A DNA stretch of 64,000 bases from Allobosea sp. Leaf344 (GTDB lineage Bacteria > Pseudomonadota > Alphaproteobacteria > Rhizobiales > Beijerinckiaceae), in the NCBI RefSeq assembly GCF_001426225.1, contig NZ_LMRT01000013.1, forward strand, positions 392,240 to 456,239, given 5' to 3'. Under the pieces are notes generated by a model. That model ran no database searches. It was not told where the DNA came from and saw nothing but the letters and a program-made list of their open reading frames with translations. The translations under genes were made by a program, and so were the position numbers. Each line of letters starts with the position of its first letter. The first letter of the stretch is position 1. Positions 34,480 to 43,145 of the stretch are shown here, piece by piece.

Positions 34480-35343
34480 ATGGAACTGATCACCCAGGAA
34501 CAGGCGCTGGCCGAAACCCCGCTCAAGGCGGGCGAGCGGGCGCATCTCTTCACCAACCGGCGCTTCGACGGGCTGGAATTTCTGGCCGCGACCTTTCGCA
34601 CCCATGCCTATGCGCCCCATGCCCATGACACCTACGCCATCGGCACGATCCTGAGCGGCTGCGAGATCTGGCACGCGCGCGGGCGCAGGCTCTATGCGGG
34701 CGCCGGCGACATCGTGCTGAACCACCCGCTCGACGTGCATGACGGAGCGCCGAGTGAGGGCGGCTATCGCTACCGGATGAGCTACCCCACCGTCGGGCTG
34801 ATGCGCGAGCTCGCCGCGTCGCTGGCGCCGGGCCGGCCGAGCGGCACGCCGTTCTTCCGCGAGCCGGTGGTCCATGACAGCGAGGGAGCCGCGCTGTTCG
34901 CCACCGCCCACCGGCTGCTGGAGGAGGGGCCGGATGCGCTGGCGGGCGAGGAGGCGCTGCTGCGGGCCTATGCGGCGATGCTGGTGCGGCATGCCGATCT
35001 CCAGATCCGCGACATCGGGCGCGAGCGCGGCCCGGTGGATCTGGCGCGTGCGCTGATCGAGGCGCGCCATGACGAGGATCTGTCGCTGGCCGAGCTCGGC
35101 GCGGCCACGAAGCTGCCGCGGCATCATCTGATCCGCGCCTTCCGCCGCGAGACCGGGCTGACGCCGCATGCCTATCTCGTCGATGTCAGGGTGCGCCGCG
35201 CCCGCGACAGGCTGCGCCGCGGCGAGGCGCCGAGCGCGGTCGCGGCCGCCACCGGCTTCAGCGACCAGGCCCATCTCACCCGCGCCTTCAAGGCCCGCTT
35301 CGGCGTCACGCCCGGCGTGTTCCGCGCCGCCCATCTCTCCTGA
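34480..35343 (+). CDS. AraC-family regulator
   Basis: The 287-residue protein has a cupin-type AraC ligand-binding domain (about 25-165: HAHDTYAIGTILSGCEIWHARG). A double helix-turn-helix domain (about 185-287: LSLAELGAATKLPRHHLIRAF, TGFSDQAHLTRAFKARFGVTPG) follows. It is followed after 8 nt by azlC and azlD in the same direction, so it probably controls them, perhaps in response to an amino acid. The inducer is not visible from sequence. Confidence 0.9.
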   Translation: MELITQEQALAETPLKAGERAHLFTNRRFDGLEFLAATFRTHAYAPHAHDTYAIGTILSGCEIWHARGRRLYAGAGDIVLNHPLDVHDGAPSEGGYRYRMSYPTVGLMRELAASLAPGRPSGTPFFREPVVHDSEGAALFATAHRLLEEGPDALAGEEALLRAYAAMLVRHADLQIRDIGRERGPVDLARALIEARHDEDLSLAELGAATKLPRHHLIRAFRRETGLTPHAYLVDVRVRRARDRLRRGEAPSAVAAATGFSDQAHLTRAFKARFGVTPGVFRAAHLS

Positions 35344-35351
35344 CGGTCCGC

Positions 35352-36059
35352 ATGTCGTCCATGTCCAAAGGTGACACCATCCTGGCCGATCTGCGCCTCG
35401 GCCTCTCCGATATCTGGCCGGCCGCGGTCGCCGCCATCCCGATCGCGCTGCTGTTCGGAGCGCTCGCCGCCGGCAAGGGCCTGTCGCCGGCCGAGGTCGG
35501 GCTGATGGGATTCCTGGTTTTCGCCGGCGGCGCGCAATTCGCCGCGGTGGAGCTCTGGGCGACGCCGGCGCCGATCGGCGCCCTGGTGTTCTCGACGCTG
35601 CTGATCAATGCGAGGCATGTGCTGATGAGCGCCTCGCTGGTGCCGAAACTCGCGGGCTTCTCGCGCGGTCAGAGGCTGCTCGGCCTGTACTGGATGGCCG
35701 ACGAGAACTGGGCGCTTGCGGAGAAGCGGGCGCGGACCCGGCCGCTGACCCCGGCCTATTGGTTCGCCATGCTCGTGCCCTTCGTCATCGGCTTCGTCTC
35801 GCTGTCGACACTGGGCGCGGTGGTTGGGGCCGCATTGGGCGATCCGCGCCGGCTCGGGGCGGATTTCGCCTTCACCGCGCTGTTCATCGCTCTGGTCGCA
35901 GCCTTCTGGAAGGGTCGCGTGACGTTCTGGACGGTCGCGGCCTCCGGTCTCGCCTCGGCGCTGGCCTATCGCCTGGCGGGGCCGCCCTGGCATGTGCTGG
36001 CCGGAGCGCTCTGTGGGCTGGCCGCGGCCTGGATCGCGGCGGGAGCCGAACGCCGATGA
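35352..36059 (+). CDS. azlC: AzlC family branched-chain amino acid exporter subunit
   Basis: The 235-residue membrane protein has five to six helices. PAAVAAIPIALLFGALA and LLINARHVLMSASL match AzlC. AzlC with the small AzlD forms a branched-chain amino acid exporter (bacterial AzlCD, BrnFE). The start at 35352 follows 8 nt after the AraC gene, and the end overlaps azlD by 4 nt. Substrate specificity cannot be read from the sequence. Confidence 0.9.
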   Translation: MSSMSKGDTILADLRLGLSDIWPAAVAAIPIALLFGALAAGKGLSPAEVGLMGFLVFAGGAQFAAVELWATPAPIGALVFSTLLINARHVLMSASLVPKLAGFSRGQRLLGLYWMADENWALAEKRARTRPLTPAYWFAMLVPFVIGFVSLSTLGAVVGAALGDPRRLGADFAFTALFIALVAAFWKGRVTFWTVAASGLASALAYRLAGPPWHVLAGALCGLAAAWIAAGAERR

Positions 36060-36355
36060 CCCTCGACTCCCACACGCTGCTCGCCATTCTCGGCATGGCG
36101 GTCGTCACTTATGCGACGCGGATCGCCGGGCTCGCGCTGGCCGGACGGCTCGCCTTGTCCGAGCGGGCGCAGGCCGCTTTCGATGCGATCCCGCCGGCGG
36201 TTCTGGTCGCGGTGATCGCGCCCAGCGCGCTCGCTACAGGCTGGGCCGAGACGGGCGCTGCGCTGCTCGCCGCGCTGGCGGCTATGAGGCTGCCTCTGCT
36301 GGCGGTGGTGCTGGTCGGGGTCGCGGCGGTGGTCGGCCTGCGCGCGCTGCTCTGA
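36056..36355 (+). CDS. azlD: AzlD family branched-chain amino acid exporter subunit
   Basis: The 99-residue protein has about four short hydrophobic helices, with MAVVTYATRIAGLALAGRL typical of AzlD. It is the partner of AzlC. The ATG at 36056 is chosen by its 4 nt overlap with azlC; the frame stays open well upstream, out of register with any family signal. Confidence 0.85.
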   Translation: MTLDSHTLLAILGMAVVTYATRIAGLALAGRLALSERAQAAFDAIPPAVLVAVIAPSALATGWAETGAALLAALAAMRLPLLAVVLVGVAAVVGLRALL

Positions 36356-36370
36356 CCGCGCCGTCGCCGC

Positions 36371-38206
36371 TCACAGCGGCCGGCAGGCCTGCTCCAGCCA
36401 GGATTTCGGCTCGCCCGCCAGCAGCGGCGACAGCTTCTCCCAGACCTTGGCGTGATAGGCGTCGATCCAGTCGATCTCACCCTGGTCGAGCAGGCTGCGC
36501 TCGATCAGAGCGCGCTCATAGGGGCACCAGGTGATGGTCTCGAAGCCGTAGATGGTGCGGTCGCCGCCCGGAATCTGCCGCTCCTCGACCACGATCAGGT
36601 TCTCGATGCGGATGCCGTACTCGCCCTGCTTGTAGTAGCCGGGCTCGTTGGACAGGATCATGCCCGGCTCGAGCGGCGTGGTGCCGAGCTTCGACAGGCG
36701 CTGCGGCCCCTCATGCACCGAGAGGTAGCTGCCGACGCCATGGCCGGTGCCGTGGTCGAAATCGAGCCCGGCCTGCCAGAGCGGCAGTCGCGCCAGCGCA
36801 TCGAGCTGGGCGCCGGAGGTGCCCTTGACGAAAACGACCCGCGAAATCGCGAGATGGCCCTTCAGCACCCTCGTATAGCGATCGCGCATTTCGGCGGTCG
36901 GCGTGCCGATCGCCATGGTGCGGGTGATGTCGGTGGTGCCGTCCTCGTATTGCCCGCCGGAATCGACCAGGAAGATCCCGGGCTCGATCCGGCGATTGCT
37001 CGATTCGGTGACGCGGTAATGCGGGAGCGCCGCATTGGGGCCGGCGCCGGCGATGGTGGTGAAGGAGACGTCCTTCAGCAGTCCGGTGCCGATCCGCTCC
37101 TGTTCGAGGGCGGCGACCGCGTCGATCTCGGTCAGCCCGCCCTTGGGCGCCTCGCGCGCCAGCCAGGTCAGGAAGCGCACGATCGCAGCACCGTCGCGCA
37201 GATGCGCGTTGCGGGTGCCCGCGAGCTCGGCGGCATTCTTGCGCGCCTTCATCAGCGCGATCGGATCGGCGCCGACATCCGCCGTTCCGCCCGCCTCGCC
37301 GATCAGCGTGGCGAGGGCGGAGGCGGCGGTGGCGGCATCGAGCCTGACCTTCGCCCCGGCCGCGCCGAGGCGCTTCAGCTGCAGCTCCAGCCCCGATGGC
37401 GGGGAAATCTCGCCGATCGCCCCGATGGCGTCTCCCGCTTCATTGGTGACCTTTTCCGGCGCCAGGAACACGGTGGGCCGGCCCTCGCGCGGGACGATGG
37501 CATAGCCGAGCGGCAGCGGCGTATGCTCGACATCGCCGCCGCGGATGTTGAAGGTCCAGGCGAGGGCATGGGGGTCCGACACCACCAGCGCGTCGACCTT
37601 GGCCTTGGCTAGAGCCTCCTGGATGCGCGCCAGCTTCGCCGCCGGATCCTCGCCGGCGAAATCCCCCCGATGCGCCTTGACCTGCGCGGCCGGCGCCGCC
37701 GGCCGGTCGCTCCACAGCGCGTCCAGCGGGTTGGGCGCGCAGGGAATCAGCGTGCCACCGGCGGCGGCGACCGCCTTTTCCAGCCTGGCGACGCCGTCCA
37801 CCGTATGGACCCAGGGGTCGTAGCCCAGCCTGCCGCCCTCCGGCAGATTGGCCTCGATCCAGCGCTCCAGCGGCGTCTCCTCCATCTTGACCGGCGTCAC
37901 GACGGCCGTGTCGGTCTGCTCGGCGGATTGGATGGTGTAGCGGCCGTCGACGATCAGCGCGGCCTTGTCGGCGAGGACGATGGCCGTACCCGCCGAGCCG
38001 GTGAAGCCGGTCAGCCAGGCGAGCCGCGCCATATGCGCCGGCACATATTCGCCCTGATGCTCGTCGGCCCGCGGGATGATGAAACCGTCGAGCCCCTGGG
38101 CCGCCAGCGCCCGGCGCAGGGCGGCGACGCGCGGCGCCACCTCGGCCGGGTTGCTCGGCTCCGAGAAGGACTGGAAACGGCAGGCTTGAGCAGGCAGTTC
38201 GGGCAT
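36371..38206 (-). CDS. Xaa-Pro aminopeptidase family M24
   Basis: The 611-residue protein has two creatinase-like N-terminal domains (about 20-310), the M24 pita-bread catalytic domain (about 320-540), and a C-terminal M24_C extension. Metal ligands appear as the two Asp in VDSGGQYEDGTTDIT, His in HGTGHGVGSYL, and Glu in NEPGYY and RIENL. It removes N-terminal residues before proline in the cytoplasm. The ATG at 38206 is chosen; a 15-residue extension upstream has no homology. It converges on azlD with 15 bp between. Confidence 0.92.
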   Translation of the reverse strand: MPELPAQACRFQSFSEPSNPAEVAPRVAALRRALAAQGLDGFIIPRADEHQGEYVPAHMARLAWLTGFTGSAGTAIVLADKAALIVDGRYTIQSAEQTDTAVVTPVKMEETPLERWIEANLPEGGRLGYDPWVHTVDGVARLEKAVAAAGGTLIPCAPNPLDALWSDRPAAPAAQVKAHRGDFAGEDPAAKLARIQEALAKAKVDALVVSDPHALAWTFNIRGGDVEHTPLPLGYAIVPREGRPTVFLAPEKVTNEAGDAIGAIGEISPPSGLELQLKRLGAAGAKVRLDAATAASALATLIGEAGGTADVGADPIALMKARKNAAELAGTRNAHLRDGAAIVRFLTWLAREAPKGGLTEIDAVAALEQERIGTGLLKDVSFTTIAGAGPNAALPHYRVTESSNRRIEPGIFLVDSGGQYEDGTTDITRTMAIGTPTAEMRDRYTRVLKGHLAISRVVFVKGTSGAQLDALARLPLWQAGLDFDHGTGHGVGSYLSVHEGPQRLSKLGTTPLEPGMILSNEPGYYKQGEYGIRIENLIVVEERQIPGGDRTIYGFETITWCPYERALIERSLLDQGEIDWIDAYHAKVWEKLSPLLAGEPKSWLEQACRPL

Positions 38207-38510
38207 GGCGGGTCCAGCTGTTGGCGAATCCGGGCATCGTCGCGTCTGCAAGGCCGGATGACCAGCCGAAATGCTGCGGTTTCGCCTGCTTTTTTCGCGC
38301 GCGCCGGATGCCTGTGGAACAGGCTCTCTGCCTCTTCGCTATGCGGAAAAGGCATTCCTTAACGGATTGCGACCGATGTCATGCATTGGGCGCATATCTC
38401 GCATATGCGAAACCGCCTTTTCGCACCTGCGAAGAGCGCCCATTTTATCCGGCATAAGAGAACGAGGAAGCGACCGGGACTGTCCTTCGTTTCGCTGTTG
38501 GAGAGACCCT
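38207..38510. other. 304 bp divergent region, pepP-family to DUF1127
   Basis: No gene or RNA is visible. The part nearer the DUF1127 gene is AT-richer, and it holds the two dyads listed separately at 38399-38432. CATTTTATCC and GGCATAAGAG downstream could be part of the plus-strand promoter, but no convincing -35/-10 pair was found. Confidence 0.5.
38399..38432. promoter_or_regulatory. Two identical-architecture dyads, TCGCA-N2-TGCGA
   Basis: TCGCATATGCGA (38399-38410) and TCGCACCTGCGA (38421-38432) share arms TCGCA/TGCGA and differ only in the central two bases. Their centres are 22 bp apart, two helical turns. They lie about 80 bp upstream of the DUF1127 start. This is an operator-like arrangement for a dimeric regulator binding cooperatively. 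I do not recognise the regulator. Confidence 0.6.
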
Positions 38511-38750
38511 ATGACCTATGTGCTGAACAACACCGCCGCGCTGCGCAGCAGCGATAGCGCCACGCCCGCCGTCAAGACCGGCCCGTCGATCTGGCAGCGC
38601 TTCTACGCCGCTCTGGTCGAGAGCCGCCGCCAGTCCGCGATCCGCGAATTGCGCGCCCGCTCCTATCTGGTGAACGAGGCCGAGATCGTGCTCGGCGGCT
38701 TTCCCCAGACGGCGCTGAAGGACGATGCGGCGCTGCCGTTCAACCGCTGA
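38511..38750 (+). CDS. DUF1127-containing small protein
   Basis: The 79-residue protein has a DUF1127-like helical core (about 26-68: SIWQRFYAALVESRRQSAIREL). It is followed by a C-terminal LGGFPQTALKDDAALP segment. DUF1127 proteins are small Arg-rich proteins, and some in Rhizobiales influence RNA or phosphate and carbon responses. The role here is not known. The ATG at 38511 follows GGAGAG. A 42-residue gene lies 73 bp downstream in the same direction. Confidence 0.8.
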   Translation: MTYVLNNTAALRSSDSATPAVKTGPSIWQRFYAALVESRRQSAIRELRARSYLVNEAEIVLGGFPQTALKDDAALPFNR

Positions 38751-38823
38751 TCGGTTCGCCCAGGCTTTTCCCGTTCCCCTGCCGCCGTGCCATCCGGCCG
38801 CGGCTCATATCGGAGATTTCTCC

Positions 38824-38952
38824 ATGATCGCCATCATCAAGCATGTTTTCGAGCAGGTCCGCGAGACCGCCCGCTTCGCCTCCGCCGTCTGGCACGATGC
38901 TCGCTCCATGCAGGCCGAAGCCGAGGCCAAATACGGCCATATCGGCCTCTGA
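38824..38952 (+). CDS. 42-residue small protein after DUF1127
   Basis: A 42-residue frame begins MIAIIKHVFEQVRETARF and ends EAEAKYGHIGL. It is amphipathic, likely helical, with Arg/Lys/Glu. GGAG lies about 9 nt before the ATG, and it follows the DUF1127 gene in the same direction. I do not know this family. It could be a second member of a two-gene stress unit. Confidence 0.6.
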   Translation: MIAIIKHVFEQVRETARFASAVWHDARSMQAEAEAKYGHIGL

Positions 38953-39030
38953 GCCGGCTGCCGGAGCGTTCCGCTCCCGCAACCCCCTCCGGGGATCGAC
39001 GAGAGGGGCGGGCGAGCAGCCCGCGCCCGG

Positions 39031-39978
39031 CTAGAACGGGTGGCGCGGCCTCGGGGCGGCGCCGCCCTTTTTCATGACCAGCGTCGCCCAGCCTTCCCGC
39101 ATCGCCTTGCGGGCGAGGAAGACGCCCTGGTGGCGATAGGCCGCCAGCACCCCCGGCACGTCCATCTCCAAGAGGCCGGACAGGATCAGCGTCCCGTCGG
39201 CGGCGAGCACCCGGGTGATCGCTGGCGCCAGCCGGCGCAGGGGGCCGGCCAGGATATTGGCGAAGACCAGGTCGAAATGGCCGGGCCTGTCGGCCTTGGC
39301 GTGGCGGAGGCCCGGCGCGACATAGAGATCCAGCGCGCCGGGTGCATGGTTGACGCGGGCGTTATGCGCCGCCACCGCGACCGCGACGGCGTCGATGTCG
39401 CCGGCGACGACGCGGCGCTTGATCTGCTTGGCCAGGGCGAGCGCCAGGATCCCGGTGCCGGTGCCGACATCGAGGCCGTGACGCGGCCGCCGCCGCTTCA
39501 GCTCGGCGTCGAGCGCCAGCAGGCAGCCGGCGGTGGTGCCGTGATGCCCGGTGCCGAAGGCCAGCGCCGCCTCGATCTCGATGGCGACGTCGTTGACGCG
39601 CACGGCGGCGCGGTCATGCGAGCCATGGACGAGGACACGGCCGGCCCGCACCGGCTGCAGCCCCTCGAGGCTGGCCGACACCCAATCCTGCTGGTTGACG
39701 GTCTGGAACGGGGTGGCATCGACGCTGTCGCCGATGATCGGGCGGAGCATGTCGCGGACCGCCGCCTCGTCCGGATGGCTGGCGAAATAGATCTCCACCT
39801 TCCAGGGCGCGTTGAGCGAAAGGGTGGTGACGCCGCTCTCGATCTCGAAGGCCGAAATCGCGGTTTCGGTCGGGTCGAAGACCTCGCCCAGCAGCTCGGT
39901 CAGCGCACGCGCCTTCTCGCCCGAGGTGGAGAGTTCGAGGACGGTGGCGACCGTCGATGGCAGGAGACCTTCACGCAT
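39031..39978 (-). CDS. prmA: Ribosomal protein L11 methyltransferase
   Basis: The 315-residue protein has an N-terminal substrate-binding domain. A class I methyltransferase domain follows, with FGTGHHGTTAGCL and SAM motif I DVGTGTGIL. FDLVFANILAGPL is the conserved NIL-type active-site loop of PrmA. It trimethylates several residues on L11. The gene stands next to uvrD, as in other Rhizobiales, and its ATG at 39978 is 60 bp after the uvrD stop on the same strand. Confidence 0.93.
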   Translation of the reverse strand: MREGLLPSTVATVLELSTSGEKARALTELLGEVFDPTETAISAFEIESGVTTLSLNAPWKVEIYFASHPDEAAVRDMLRPIIGDSVDATPFQTVNQQDWVSASLEGLQPVRAGRVLVHGSHDRAAVRVNDVAIEIEAALAFGTGHHGTTAGCLLALDAELKRRRPRHGLDVGTGTGILALALAKQIKRRVVAGDIDAVAVAVAAHNARVNHAPGALDLYVAPGLRHAKADRPGHFDLVFANILAGPLRRLAPAITRVLAADGTLILSGLLEMDVPGVLAAYRHQGVFLARKAMREGWATLVMKKGGAAPRPRHPF

Positions 39979-40038
39979 CGGCGGGGCTTAGCAGGCGGGC
40001 GGACGCTTGTCATGCCGGGGCGGTCGGCCCGGCCGGTC

Positions 40039-42438
40039 TCAGCCCGCGCTCTGCACGAAGGAATCCAGCACCATTTTCCGCCCGGCCTTGTCGAAATCAA
40101 CGGTCAGCTTGTTGCCGTCGACGCTCGCCACCGAACCCGGCCCGAACTTGATGTGGAACACCCTGGCGCCGACGTCGAAGGCCGAGGCGCCGGTCGATTT
40201 CGCCGTCAGCTCGCCCTCGATCAGCATCGGTCCGCGCCGGCCGCCCTGGCCGAAACTGCGCGAGCCGCCATCGGCGAAGCCCGCCTGGGCATAGCCGGGC
40301 GCGGCGCCGCCGAACATGCTGCTCTGGCCGGTGCGGGCCTTGTTCTCCTGGGCGCGCTGCCAGCCCGGCGTCTGGTAGCTCGAGCCGAAGCTCTCCATCC
40401 GGTCGAAGCGCGAGGCGCCATAGCCGCCCTGGCTGTAGTTCGAGGCGGCCTGCACCACCTCGACATGCTCTTCCGGCAGCTCGTCGATGAAGCGGCTCGG
40501 CAGGCTCGACTGCCACAACCCGTGGATGCGGCGGTTCGAGGCGAAATAGAGCTTCAGCCGCTTGCGCGCCCGGGTCAGCCCGACATGGGCGAGGCGGCGC
40601 TCCTCCTCCAGCCCGGCCCGGCCGCTCTCGTCGAGAGCCCGCTGGCTCGGGAACAGGCCTTCCTCCCAGCCCGGCAGGAAGACCGTGTCGAACTCCAGCC
40701 CCTTGGCGCCGTGCAGCGTCATGATCGAGACCCGCTCGGTGCTCTCGCCGCTATCGGCGTCCATCACCAGCGAGACATGTTCGAGGAAGGCCGGGAGGTC
40801 GGGAAACTCGTCGAGCGAGCGCACCAGCTCCTTGAGGTTCTCCAGGCGGCCGGCCGCGTCGGCGGAGCGGTCCTTCTGCCACATGTCGGTATAGCCGCTT
40901 TCCTCCAGCACCAGCTCGGCCAGCTCGCCCTGGGGCAGGTGCTCGGCGCGCGCCTGCCAGCGGCCGAAGGCCTCGACCAGCTCGCGCAGGCTGGTGCGGG
41001 CCTTGGGCTTGAGCTCGTCGCTCTCCACCACCACCCGGGCCGCCTGCAGCAGCGACAGGCCGGAGGAGCGGGCATGGTTGTGCAGGATCTGGATGGTCGC
41101 GTCGCCGAGCCCGCGCTTGGGCACGTTGACGATGCGCTCGAAGGCGAGATCGTCGGTCGGCGAGACCACGCAGCGCAGATAGGCCATGGCGTCGCGGATT
41201 TCGACGCGCTCGTAGAAGCGCGGGCCGCCGATGACGCGATAGGGCAGGCCGAGATGAACGAAGCGATCCTCGATCTCGCGCATCTGCGCCGAAATCCGCA
41301 CCAGGATCGCGATCTCCGATAGGTTGTGGCCCTTGTTCTGCAGCGCCTCGATCTCGTCGCCGATCAGCCGTGCCTCTTCCTGGCTGTCCCAGGCGCCGGT
41401 GATGGTCACCTTCTCGCCGGCCTCGTCCTCGGTGCGCAGCGTCTTGCCGAGGCGGCCCTCGTTGCGGGCGATGAGCTTGGAGGCGGTGGCGAGGATATGG
41501 CCGGTGGAGCGGTAGTTGCGCTCAAGCCGGATCACGGTCGCGCCGGGAAAATCATGCTCGAAGCGCAGGATGTTGTCGACCTCGGCGCCGCGCCAGCCAT
41601 AGATCGACTGGTCGTCGTCGCCGACGCAGGCGACGTTGCGCCGGCCCTGGGCGAGCAGGCGCAGCCAGAGATATTGCGCGGTGTTGGTGTCCTGATACTC
41701 GTCGACGAGGATGTAGCGGAAGCGCTCGTGATATTGCGCCAGCACGTCGGGGTTTTCGCGAAACAGCGTCAGGCAATGCAGCAGCAGATCGCCGAAATCC
41801 ACGGCGTTCAGCGTCTTCAGCCGCTCCTGATAGGCTTGGTAGAGGGCGCCGCCCTGGCCATTGGCGAAGACCGCGGCCTCGCCCGGCGGCACGTCCTTCG
41901 GGGTCAGGCCGCGATTCTTCCAGCTGTCGATGAAGCCGGCCAGCATCCGCCCGGGCCAGCGCTTCTCGTCGATCCCGGCGGCGGCGATGACCTGCTTCAT
42001 CAGCCGGACCTGGTCGTCGCTGTCGAGGATGGTGAAGTCGGCGCGCAGGCCGAGCAGCTCGGCATGGCGGCGCAGCAGCTTGGCCGAGATCGAATGGAAG
42101 GTGCCGAGCCAGGGCATGCCTTCGGCGACCGGGCCGACGAGATGGGCGACGCGCTCCTTCATCTCGCGCGCGGCCTTGTTGGTGAAGGTCACCGACAGGA
42201 TCTGCGAAGGGTAGGCGCGGTTGGTGGCGATGAGATGGGCGATGCGCGTGGTCAGCACCCGCGTCTTGCCGGTGCCCGCGCCGGCGAGGACCAGCACCGG
42301 CCCGTCCGTGGCCTCGACCGCCTGGCGCTGCTCCGGGTTCAGGCCGGAGAGATAGCCGGCGGACGGCGCCGCCGCCGCCCGTGCGGCGAGGCCGCCGGGA
42401 CGGGGCAGGGGAGCGGACGATGCGTGGCTGTCGGACAA
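40039..42438 (-). CDS. uvrD: ATP-dependent DNA helicase UvrD/PcrA
   Basis: The 799-residue SF1A helicase has Walker A GAGTGKTRVLTTRIAHLI and Walker B VDEYQDTN, then GDDDQSIYGWRGAEV and LERNYRS. A C-terminal part ends in the Tudor-like fold (GARVFHIKFGPGSVASVDGN), which in PcrA/UvrD contacts RNA polymerase. It unwinds DNA in repair and removes stalled complexes. Gene name could equally be pcrA. It is the upstream gene of prmA. Confidence 0.94.
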   Translation of the reverse strand: MSDSHASSAPLPRPGGLAARAAAAPSAGYLSGLNPEQRQAVEATDGPVLVLAGAGTGKTRVLTTRIAHLIATNRAYPSQILSVTFTNKAAREMKERVAHLVGPVAEGMPWLGTFHSISAKLLRRHAELLGLRADFTILDSDDQVRLMKQVIAAAGIDEKRWPGRMLAGFIDSWKNRGLTPKDVPPGEAAVFANGQGGALYQAYQERLKTLNAVDFGDLLLHCLTLFRENPDVLAQYHERFRYILVDEYQDTNTAQYLWLRLLAQGRRNVACVGDDDQSIYGWRGAEVDNILRFEHDFPGATVIRLERNYRSTGHILATASKLIARNEGRLGKTLRTEDEAGEKVTITGAWDSQEEARLIGDEIEALQNKGHNLSEIAILVRISAQMREIEDRFVHLGLPYRVIGGPRFYERVEIRDAMAYLRCVVSPTDDLAFERIVNVPKRGLGDATIQILHNHARSSGLSLLQAARVVVESDELKPKARTSLRELVEAFGRWQARAEHLPQGELAELVLEESGYTDMWQKDRSADAAGRLENLKELVRSLDEFPDLPAFLEHVSLVMDADSGESTERVSIMTLHGAKGLEFDTVFLPGWEEGLFPSQRALDESGRAGLEEERRLAHVGLTRARKRLKLYFASNRRIHGLWQSSLPSRFIDELPEEHVEVVQAASNYSQGGYGASRFDRMESFGSSYQTPGWQRAQENKARTGQSSMFGGAAPGYAQAGFADGGSRSFGQGGRRGPMLIEGELTAKSTGASAFDVGARVFHIKFGPGSVASVDGNKLTVDFDKAGRKMVLDSFVQSAG

Positions 42439-42543
42439 GGGTGATCTGCTCGTGCGTGATTCGTTCTCGCGTCAATATAAGGCGTCGATGCCGAATTGCG
42501 CGTGGCCGACCGCAGATTTGGTGAGAGATGCCACAGGATTATC

Positions 42544-42562
42544 GGCGGCAGACGCTGCCGCC
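42544..42562 (-). terminator. Short GC hairpin downstream of msrB
   Basis: GGCGGCAG (42544-42551) and CTGCCGCC (42555-42562) are perfectly complementary around a 3 nt loop, in the gap between msrB and uvrD on the minus strand. No U tract follows, so this is weak. Confidence 0.35.
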
Positions 42563-42593
42563 GACGCCGCTTCGCCGCCGGGCCTCCCGGCGT

Positions 42594-43034
42594 TCAGCCC
42601 TCCGCGGGCTCGAACTCCATTGCCACGCCGTTGATGCAGTAGCGCAGGCCGGTCGGGGGCGGGCCGTCCGGGAAGACATGGCCGAGATGGCCGCCGCAAT
42701 TGGCGCAATGCACCTCGGTGCGGACCATCATGAAGCTGCGATCCTCGGTGGTCGCGACCGCGCCCTCCAGCGGCTCGTTGAAGCTCGGCCAGCCCGTGCC
42801 GCTCTCGAATTTCGTGAGGTTGCGGAAGAGCGGCTGGCCGCAGCCGGCGCAGGAGAAGGTGCCGGCGCGCTTCTCGAAATTCAGCGCGCAGGATCCCGGG
42901 CGCTCGGTGCCATGGCCGCGCAGCACGCGGTACTGCTCCGGCGTCAGCCGGGCGCGCCATTCCTCGTCGCTCAGCTCGAAGGGGAAACGCACCGCCTGTT
43001 CCTTCTCGCCGCCGAACATGCTCATCAGACCCAT
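42594..43034 (-). CDS. msrB: Peptide-methionine (R)-S-oxide reductase
   Basis: The 146-residue MsrB has the zinc site C62-C65 and C110-C113 (CAGC, CANC), GTGWPSF, and the catalytic Cys133 in RYCINGVAM. It reduces methionine-R-sulfoxide in proteins. I see no N-terminal signal peptide, so it should be cytoplasmic. An isolated gene by position; the gap to the next gene at 43146 is 111 bp. Confidence 0.95.
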   Translation of the reverse strand: MGLMSMFGGEKEQAVRFPFELSDEEWRARLTPEQYRVLRGHGTERPGSCALNFEKRAGTFSCAGCGQPLFRNLTKFESGTGWPSFNEPLEGAVATTEDRSFMMVRTEVHCANCGGHLGHVFPDGPPPTGLRYCINGVAMEFEPAEG

Positions 43035-43145
43035 ATCGGTTTCCTTTCCCGTACCGGACCGGCCGGCATTTCCGCTGATATGGGGGCGGAGCGACGCGAT
43101 TTCAGCCTTGTTGGCGTAGGACCGGCTTCACGAAGGCGTGGCGTC

